A DNA stretch of 64,000 bases, taken from contig JAJTHG010000010.1 in assembly GCA_021298835.1 (NCBI GenBank), positions 85,411 through 149,410 of the forward strand, written 5' to 3'. This stretch comes from Gemmatimonadota bacterium. Its GTDB lineage: Bacteria; Gemmatimonadota; Gemmatimonadetes; Gemmatimonadales; Gemmatimonadaceae. This document shows positions 58,502-64,000 of the stretch, piece after piece (within the stretch, counting starts at the first letter, position 1; every line of letters starts with the position of its first letter). Made by a program: the position numbers and the translations under genes. The notes beneath the pieces are model-generated. The model was not told the origin of the DNA. It searched no databases and saw only the letters and a program-made list of their open reading frames with translations.

Positions 58502-59457
58502 CCGCGACGGCGCCGGCGGTCGTGACGAGCCGGCGCGCCCGGGCCGAGGCCTGGGTCGCGGCGCTGCACGACGACATCTGCCGCATGTTCGAGCGGCTCG
58601 ACGGCAAGGCGGGCTTCCGCGAGGACCGGTGGGAGCGGCCCGGCGGCGGTGGCGGCTGGGCGCGGGTGATGACCGACGGTGCCGTCTTCGAGAAGGCGGG
58701 CGTGAACCGCTCGGTGGTGCTGGGCGTGCTGCCCCCGGCGGCGGCGGCGAAGCTCGGCGGGCGCGGGGCGGCCGTCGGTTCGACCCACTTCTTCGCGGCG
58801 GGGGTCTCGCTGGTGATCCACCCGCGGAGTCCCAAGGTGCCGACGGTGCACCTGAACGTCCGCTACTTCGAGCTCACCGACGAGTCGGGGACCGTGACGG
58901 ACGCGTGGCTCGGCGGCGGGACGGACCTCACGCCGTACTACCCGCACGAGGAGGACCCGGCGCACTTCCACCGGGCGCTCAAGCGGTTCTGCGACGGGTT
59001 CCACCCCGACTTCTATGCGAAGTACAAGCCGTGGTGCGACGAGTACTTCCGCAACACGCACCGCGGGGGCGAGGCGCGAGGGGCCGGGGGGATCTTCTAC
59101 GATCACCTCCGACCGGAGGACCTGGAGCTCACGTGGGACCAGGGCTTCGCGTTCGCCGACGCCGTGGGGCATTCGCTCGAGGCGGCCTATGCACCCATCG
59201 TCGAGCGGCGACGGGACGAGGCGTACGGCGAGGCCGAGCGGCACTTCCAACTGCTGCGCCGCGGGCGGTACGTCGAGTTCAACCTCGTGCACGACCGCGG
59301 GACGACGTTCGGGCTGCAGACCAACGCGCGGATCGAGAGCGTGCTGATGTCGCTGCCGCCGCTGGCGGCGTGGGACTACGACCCGCAATTCGCGCCGGGC
59401 TCGTTCCAGGCGCGGCTCATCGCGATGCTCGCGCCGCGGGACTGGATCGGCGCGTGA
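58498..59457 (+). CDS. hemF: Oxygen-dependent coproporphyrinogen III oxidase
   Basis: 319 residues from ATG 58498 (ATGA overlap with hemE). Markers: VGSTHFFAAGVSLVIHPRSP, AWLGGGTDLTPYYPHEEDPAHFH, RGAGGIFYDHL and YVEFNLVHDRGTTFGLQTNARIES. It needs molecular oxygen, consistent with AcsF as the only cyclase. No oxygen-independent hemN was seen in the window. Confidence 0.96.
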   Translation: MTATAPAVVTSRRARAEAWVAALHDDICRMFERLDGKAGFREDRWERPGGGGGWARVMTDGAVFEKAGVNRSVVLGVLPPAAAAKLGGRGAAVGSTHFFAAGVSLVIHPRSPKVPTVHLNVRYFELTDESGTVTDAWLGGGTDLTPYYPHEEDPAHFHRALKRFCDGFHPDFYAKYKPWCDEYFRNTHRGGEARGAGGIFYDHLRPEDLELTWDQGFAFADAVGHSLEAAYAPIVERRRDEAYGEAERHFQLLRRGRYVEFNLVHDRGTTFGLQTNARIESVLMSLPPLAAWDYDPQFAPGSFQARLIAMLAPRDWIGA

Positions 59458-60026
59458 CGTACTGGTACGCCAAGACGTTCCACCTGGTCGCGATGGTGGC
59501 ATGGATGGCGGGACTGTTCTACCTGCCGCGGCTGTTCGTGTACCACGCCGAGGCGCAGGGCCTGGGCGAGCCCGAGCGGGAGGTGCTCACGCGCCAGTAC
59601 GCGGTGATGGAGTCGCGCCTGCAGGACATCATCATGACGCCGGCGATGGTCCTGACGTTCGTCGCCGGCGGGACGATGCTGGTGATGAAACCGGAGACGC
59701 TGGCGCAGCCGTGGTTCGTGGTGAAGGGCGTGCTGCTGCTCGGGCTTGCGGGCTATCACGGGTGGTGCATCGGCGTCACGCGGCGGCTCGGCCGCGGCGA
59801 GATGGTGATGCGCGGGGAACGGTTCCGCGTGATGAACGAGGTGCCGACCGTCGCCCTGGTGCTCATCTGCACATATGCGGTGCTGCGCTCGGCCGTGGGG
59901 TTGCTGGCCGGGGTGGTGATTTCGGCGGCGATGGTGGTGCTGCTGGGGCTCGGGATCCAACTCTATGCGCTGATCCGCAAGCGGAAGGCGGCGGGCCGGG
60001 CGGGCGGGGTGCCGAAGACGGCGTGA
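59454..60026 (+). CDS. hemJ: Protoporphyrinogen oxidase HemJ
   Basis: 190 residues from GTG 59454 (GTGA overlap). Five hydrophobic segments; starts YWYAKTFHLVAMVAWMAGLFYLPRLFVYH, with the conserved His of HemJ (UPF0093), then HGWCIGVTRRLGRGE and RVMNEVPTVALV. Oxidises protoporphyrinogen IX to protoporphyrin IX, the branch point between heme and bacteriochlorophyll. Last gene of the operon. Confidence 0.93.
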   Translation: MTYWYAKTFHLVAMVAWMAGLFYLPRLFVYHAEAQGLGEPEREVLTRQYAVMESRLQDIIMTPAMVLTFVAGGTMLVMKPETLAQPWFVVKGVLLLGLAGYHGWCIGVTRRLGRGEMVMRGERFRVMNEVPTVALVLICTYAVLRSAVGLLAGVVISAAMVVLLGLGIQLYALIRKRKAAGRAGGVPKTA

Positions 60027-60437
60027 CGATTCGCCGCCTGCCCTGCCCCACATCGGTCTCCCGTCGTCGCACGGGACACCCGCAGGGGGTGAACGCGCAG
60101 GCGCGCGCTGGGCGGCATCCGGGCCACGCGGCGGCATGCCACGTGCCATGATCCGCTGCTCGACCGAGGGAGGACTGGGTCCTCTCCGCGGACACTCGGG
60201 GATTCGCCGGTGTTTCGCAGACCACGCCGGACAATCAAGCACCGCGTGCGAGCCCTCACCGATCGTGGCGGAAGTGCCGCACGGGGCGGGACTTGTGCCG
60301 TTGGCGCCACTGCTCGACTGTACGTGCATCTGTGCGCTTGCTCGCAGGGTTTCGCGACTGCATGCGCCTATGGCCGCTGCATAATGCACGTACGGATCAC
60401 CTCGGAGTCCTCACACAATCACCTCGGCACGCCCCGC
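60027..60437. other. Gene-poor boundary after hemJ
   Basis: 411 nt with no convincing gene. Less GC-biased than the neighbouring coding DNA toward its right end. No strong terminator hairpin was seen directly after hemJ. It marks the right edge of the photosynthesis cluster. Confidence 0.6.
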
Positions 60438-60644
60438 ATGAGTCGCAAACCGTGGATCGGCGTCTTCGCACTCTGCGTCATCCTCTTCATCGTAGCGGCG
60501 GTGCTCGCCTACCGGCTGTCCAGTGAGCATTTCGAGCCGTGGCCAATGTTGCTCGGAGGTAGTTCCTTTGCGCTTGGCCGCGTTGCTTGGCGTCGGATGC
60601 GGGAACCTCGTGATGCACCCTCAGTGGGCTCGACTGTCATCTAG
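60438..60644 (+). CDS. Small hydrophobic protein, doubtful
   Basis: 68 residues from ATG 60438: one strong membrane helix (IGVFALCVILFIVAAVLAY), a charged hinge, and a possible second short hydrophobic segment (PMLLGGSSFALG). Reads like a small membrane protein but has no clear ribosome-binding site; earlier in-frame starts exist. Codon use is less GC-biased than in the PGC. Confidence 0.4.
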   Translation: MSRKPWIGVFALCVILFIVAAVLAYRLSSEHFEPWPMLLGGSSFALGRVAWRRMREPRDAPSVGSTVI

Positions 60645-60766
60645 CCAGGTGGTCGGCCGCTCGGCTGCACTCACCGGCGTCAACGAACAAGGCGCGATTG
60701 AACAGCCGGCGACATCGGTGACACTTCAAACCGGGGACATGGGCGACCCTTGGTGACGGTGCCCGG

Positions 60767-61347
60767 TCACTCCCGGATGATCCAGTCGCGCTCCTCGAGC
60801 ATCGCCAGCAGGATGTCGCCGCAGCAGATCGCCCGGATGCCGTCGGCCTCCTCGTCCAAGCCGATGCAGTAACCGCGGAGTGCGCTGGCGATGACGAGCA
60901 GCTTGATCTTGACGCCGAAGATGCCGACGGTGGTCACGCGTCTCACCCCGTAGGATCCGCGGGACTCATGGCTTCGCGCGTGTGGGTGCAGCGCATCCGC
61001 TCGTGCGCGCCGTTCTCGTGCGGTGAAGCCGGCCGGATGCGTTGATGCTGGAGCCCCGAGCGCATCCACCGGACGTTCAGGTGCGAGAGGCCGCACAGGG
61101 CCCGGGTCACGAACGGGGGCCCGTTGTCCGTGCGGATCGCACGCGGCAGTCCGTCCTCACGGAACGTGCGCTCGAACGCGGGCCGCGCCTCCTCTCCCAT
61201 CAACGACGACAGGCCGTGGCAGCTGAGCAAGTCGCGCGTGTGCTGGTCCGCGATCGTGGAAGTCGTTCGACTGCCGGCACACGCTGAATCCCGGAATCCG
61301 TGACGGACCACAAGAGCCGGGCCCGGTCGGGTGAGCATGCCATCCAT
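60767..61347 (-). pseudogene. Decayed IS481/IS3-type transposase
   Basis: Two overlapping frames hold pieces of one rve-type integrase. Frame 1 (61347-60943) has RTDNGPPFVTRALCGLSHLN and RIRPASPHENGAHERMRCTH, the second Asp and the Glu of the DDE catalytic set. Frame 2 (ending 60767) has the typical C-terminus: FGVKIKLLVIASALRGYCIG, LDEEADGIRAICC, then GDILLAMLEERDW. The linker between them, the N-terminal helix-turn-helix and the first Asp are missing, so it cannot encode an active enzyme. No flanking inverted repeats were identified. Confidence 0.7.
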
Positions 61348-61401
61348 TCACCAGCCTGCCCCGCGCGGGCGCCCCCTCGCGCTCCGTTCAACGCCAAATG
61401 G

Positions 61402-61430
61402 TTGACAGATGTCTCCTGTGAGAGTATTCT
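61402..61430 (+). promoter_or_regulatory. Near-consensus sigma-70 promoter for the tetR gene
   Basis: TTGACA (61402-61407), 17-nt spacer, TATTCT (61425-61430). The expected start (~61437) coincides with the ATG at 61438, implying a leaderless mRNA. TCTC-CTGT-GAGA (61412-61423) inside the spacer is a small dyad that could be the TetR-type protein's operator. Confidence 0.7.
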
Positions 61431-61437
61431 GTCTCAT

Positions 61438-62013
61438 ATGACAAGGACGCTGCTCGCAGCCCGGGACCGAATCGTCGAGGCCGCCGCCACCGTCTGGGCC
61501 GCCGACCCCTCCGCCACCCTCGATGTCGTCGCACAGCGCGCCGGCGTTGGGCGCGCCACGCTGCATCGCCACTTCCCGTCACGCGCGGCCCTCATCCGAA
61601 CCGCCGCTCTTGAAGGCATTGCCGCTCTGGCCGCCGCCCTCGACGCCGCCGCGCTCGGCCAGCGCAGGCCCGCCGAGGCCCTCGATGCCCTCATCAACAT
61701 CCTCGTCCCCTTCGGCGATCGCCTCCACTTCCTCCTCGTCACCGGCGAACTGATCGACGATCCCGATCTCGCCGCCGCGGAAGCGGCGGTGAATGGGTCG
61801 ATCCGGCAGCTGCTCGATTCGGCCGCTGCCGCGGGGGTGCTGCGGAACGACCTTCCCTCGGCGTGGCGCTTCCGAGCGCTCGAAGCGCTGCTCTACGCCG
61901 CGTGGACCGCCGTCGCCGTCGGCGAAATCGCACGCCTCGATGCGCCCGAGCTCGTGCGCGACACCCTCCGCCGTGGCTTCGGCCCCTCCCCCGCGTCACC
62001 GGCGGCACGATGA
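61438..62013 (+). CDS. TetR-family regulator
   Basis: 191 residues from ATG 61438. N-terminal helix-turn-helix: RIVEAAATVWAADPSATLDVVAQRAGVGRATLHRHFPSRAALI in separate helices, typical of TetR. The ligand domain is helical and unspecific. Upstream in-frame codons exist but the strong promoter sits on them, so this start is preferred. Its stop overlaps the start of the next gene (ATGA), which it probably regulates, along with itself. Confidence 0.88.
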   Translation: MTRTLLAARDRIVEAAATVWAADPSATLDVVAQRAGVGRATLHRHFPSRAALIRTAALEGIAALAAALDAAALGQRRPAEALDALINILVPFGDRLHFLLVTGELIDDPDLAAAEAAVNGSIRQLLDSAAAAGVLRNDLPSAWRFRALEALLYAAWTAVAVGEIARLDAPELVRDTLRRGFGPSPASPAAR

Positions 62014-63134
62014 CACCTACCGTCCACTCCGCACGTGACGAGTCGATCGACGTCGCCCGCGCCGTCGCGATTCTCGGCATGTTCGTGATTCACGCGGTGC
62101 TCGTCCTCGCCACGGCCGTGCCCACACAAGGCGCCAGCGGCTTCATCCTCTGGTGGTGTGACGGGCGCGCCGCCGCCACCTTCGTCACGCTGGCCGGGTT
62201 CGGCGTCGCGCGACTCGCCGCGCGGCACGATCACGCCGAAGGCCTGCGCGTGCTCCATCGCCGCGCGCTGGTGCTCTGGGTGATGGGCGTTGCGAATCTC
62301 ATGATCTGGCCCGGCGACATCCTGCGCGTGTACGGTGTGGCCCTGCTTCTCGCCCCCTGGCTTCTCCGCCTCTCCACGCGAGCACGCGTCGTGACCAGCA
62401 TCGCGCTCGGCATCGCCTTCCCATTGCTGATGACCGTCATCGACTGGACGCAGCACTGGCAGCTCGAGACGCTGACTTACGTGGGCGTCTGGACCCCGGC
62501 CGGCTTCGTGCGGAACCTGCTCTACGACGGCTTCCGCCCCGTAGTCCCGTGGCTTGCCTTCTTCATCATGGGCACCGTCCTGGCCGAGCAGGATCTGCAG
62601 GATGCGCGCCTCTGGCGCCGGCTGCTGGTCGCAGGGAGTGTGCTCACACTCGCGGCGGTGCTGACGTCAGGCGCACTGAACCAGCTGCTGCTGCAGCACG
62701 CACCGCAGTTCGATGCGTTGACGCGGGAGGGCCTCGTCGGCACCACATCGCTGCCGCCGCTGCCACTCTTCCTGGTCTCGGCGGTCGGCACCACGGCGCT
62801 CCTGCTGGGTAGCGTCGTCGCGCTGATCCCGCATCTCCCGCGCGGCCTCGTGGAACCGCTGGTCGCCACCGGACGGCGCGCGCTCACGTGGTATCTGCTG
62901 CACATCGTGCTGCTGATGACGCTCTACGCCGCAGGGTTCCGCCACCGGTGGTCGCCCGGTGTGGCCATCACGATTGGTGTGGCGATGTTCGGGTGGGCCG
63001 TGGGCTGGTCGCAGTGGCGCCGAGCACGACCTGGCCTCCTGGAGCGGTTCATGCGCTGGGCGGCATCCGGGGGCGATGCGGCGCGTCTGGCACCTCGCGA
63101 GCCCCACGGGAACCGCCGTTCCCACGGCCCTTGA
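62010..63134 (+). CDS. DUF418/YeiB-type membrane protein
   Basis: 374 residues, about 10 membrane helices. Begins DESIDVARAVAILGMFVIHA, the family N-terminus with an early His in the first helix, and contains RRALVLWVMGVANLMIWPGDIL, MGTVLAEQDL and LTWYLLHIVLLMTLYAAG. These features fit the YeiB/DUF418 membrane family, related to membrane acyltransferases. Substrate unknown. Coupled to the tetR gene. Confidence 0.8.
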   Translation: MTPTVHSARDESIDVARAVAILGMFVIHAVLVLATAVPTQGASGFILWWCDGRAAATFVTLAGFGVARLAARHDHAEGLRVLHRRALVLWVMGVANLMIWPGDILRVYGVALLLAPWLLRLSTRARVVTSIALGIAFPLLMTVIDWTQHWQLETLTYVGVWTPAGFVRNLLYDGFRPVVPWLAFFIMGTVLAEQDLQDARLWRRLLVAGSVLTLAAVLTSGALNQLLLQHAPQFDALTREGLVGTTSLPPLPLFLVSAVGTTALLLGSVVALIPHLPRGLVEPLVATGRRALTWYLLHIVLLMTLYAAGFRHRWSPGVAITIGVAMFGWAVGWSQWRRARPGLLERFMRWAASGGDAARLAPREPHGNRRSHGP

Positions 63135-63359
63135 GGCGCACGAACGAGTCGGCGGGCACGCTGCCGCGCGTCGGGGCGCGGGCACGATGGCGGGTGTGTG
63201 CACGAGCACCCGGGCCAGGAACTCGAGCGGGTCGGTGGTCTCGCCCCCCGACCAGCTGTCTGCCGACGAATGAAGAAGCGACCGGAGGAGACGCAGAGGC
63301 ATGCATGGCTCAGCCCCGCTCGAGAACCTCGTGCGAGGCGATGACTGCTCATGATCGCG

Positions 63360-64000
63360 TCACCACCGGCGGGTCAGTCCCAGCTGTATCCAATCACCGG
63401 TTCGCCGGTCGGCCGCCAACCAGCTCCAACGAGCCTCGATGCCGGTGCGCCGGTTCCCGAAGGGCAACGACACGCCCGCCCCCAGCCCCAGAGTCAGCCC
63501 GCTCAGCCGATCGCCTCGGTTGCTCTCGAGCACCGTGGTGCCCCGCGTCAAGTCGCCGTACTGCAGCGCGCTCCACCATCCGGCAACCGCGAGCGCATAT
63601 GCGCCCGAGCCATCCCGCTTGCCGACGCGGGATGTGAGGCCGAAGCGTACAACGTCACCGATTCGGCGCCCGTCGCACACGGATACGGCGGAATCGAGGC
63701 ATGCGGCCCCGAATCCATCGGGAAGTCGCAGACTCGCGCTCGCTTCCCCGGACAGGGAGAGCGGCCCGCGCGACCACACTTGCAGGTTGCTCGACAGCCC
63801 GGCGAAATAGGAACCATTTCCGACGAAGGCAATGCTTCCATAGCTGAGCCCGACCTCCAGCGACGGTCGCTGGGCGTGGAGCGGGGGGGCCGCGGCGAGC
63901 ATCGCGGCGAGCATCGCGGCGAGCATCGCGGCGAGCATCGCGGCGAGCATCGCGGCGAGCATCGCGGCGAGCATCGCGGCGAGCATCGCGGCGAGCATCG
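63360..64000 (-). CDS. Outer-membrane-like beta protein, start beyond the window
   Basis: At least 212 residues; the frame is still open at the window edge. The visible N-terminus is a run of nine MLAA tetrapeptides followed by APPLHAQ, which reads as a signal-peptide core with a signal-peptidase-like site after HAQ. The mature part (SLEVGLSYGSIAFVGNGSYF, SLSGEASASLRLP, SGAYALAVAGWWSAL, GLGAGVSLPFGNRRTG, ending RTGDWIQLGLTRRW) alternates polar and hydrophobic residues and ends in a Trp, like a small outer-membrane beta-barrel. Two Cys (CLDSAVSVC) may form a loop disulfide. Function unknown. Confidence 0.65.
   Translation of the reverse strand, partial: MLAAMLAAMLAAMLAAMLAAMLAAMLAAMLAAMLAAAPPLHAQRPSLEVGLSYGSIAFVGNGSYFAGLSSNLQVWSRGPLSLSGEASASLRLPDGFGAACLDSAVSVCDGRRIGDVVRFGLTSRVGKRDGSGAYALAVAGWWSALQYGDLTRGTTVLESNRGDRLSGLTLGLGAGVSLPFGNRRTGIEARWSWLAADRRTGDWIQLGLTRRW
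63894..64000. repeat. 12-bp tandem array encoding repeated MLAA
   Basis: GGCGAGCATCGC is repeated perfectly about 8.9 times to the end of the window and continues beyond it. On the minus strand each unit encodes Met-Leu-Ala-Ala. Every unit supplies an in-frame ATG. Confidence 0.95.

Noticed and set aside
63135..63359. Short frames between the DUF418 gene and the beta-barrel gene
   Set aside because: 225 nt with only fragmentary Arg/Pro-rich frames, no start signals and no domain.

Overview
The window is a GC-rich (roughly 70%) bacterial chromosome segment carrying a nearly complete purple-bacterial-type photosynthesis gene cluster (PGC), running from about 5.5 to 60.0 kb. Type-II reaction-centre genes (pufBAALMC, split puhA, puhBCE), a full bacteriochlorophyll a pathway, AcsF as the only visible Mg-protoporphyrin monomethyl ester cyclase, a PpsR/PpaA regulator pair and a CruF-type carotenoid hydratase together suggest a phototrophic member of Gemmatimonadota (Gemmatimonas phototrophica-like). 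The taxon is inferred from gene content and organisation only.

Layout. 1-3.2 kb: non-photosynthetic genes (tail of an ABC permease, AI-2E-type permease, unknown coiled-coil protein). 3.2-5.3 kb (-): atypical kinase plus TerY-like vWA protein. 5.5-9.45 kb (-): pufB-pufA1-pufA2-pufL-pufM-pufC. 9.7-16.2 kb (-): crtF, then bchC-X-Y-Z, with two tandem PpsR-type sites in front of bchC. 16.25-20.0 kb (+): bchI-bchD-puhE. 20-31.8 kb: accessory block with a DinB protein, two paralogous membrane proteins, a FecR-like anti-sigma protein, a hydrolase, carotenoid genes cruF and crtI, two membrane proteins, a P450 and an unknown membrane-anchored protein. 31.8-34.9 kb (+): metallo-beta-lactamase-fold protein, ATP-grasp protein, a 58-residue protein and a second DinB protein. 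34.95-49.3 kb (-): bchF-N-B-H-L-M, a small unknown gene, acsF, lhaA, puhA in two pieces, puhB, puhC. 49.5-60.0 kb (+): ppaA-ppsR-bchG-bch2-(short BciB-like gene)-bchP-hemA-hemE-hemF-hemJ, mostly with overlapping stop and start codons. 60-61.4 kb: a gene-poor boundary with a decayed transposase. 61.4-64 kb: a tetR/DUF418 pair and an outer-membrane protein whose signal region is a tandem repeat running off the window.

How it works together. HemA/E/F/J feed protoporphyrin to BchI-D-H, BchM and AcsF. The dark-operative reductase BchL-N-B, then BchX-Y-Z, BchF and BchC, make bacteriochlorophyllide, and BchG and BchP add and reduce the tail. Puf, Puh and PucC-family proteins build the photosystem. 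PpsR and its B12-type antirepressor PpaA head the last operon, divergent from bchF, and the shared intergenic region contains PpsR-like dyads. The most unusual points are a shortened BciB-like protein lacking the N-terminal Fe-S region, puhA split into membrane and cytoplasmic pieces, two alpha genes for one beta gene in puf, an unknown small gene next to acsF, and a pair of unknown membrane proteins. No crtB, crtC, crtD, bchE, bciA, pufQ, pufX, pucBA, tRNA, rRNA or CRISPR array was recognised in the window.
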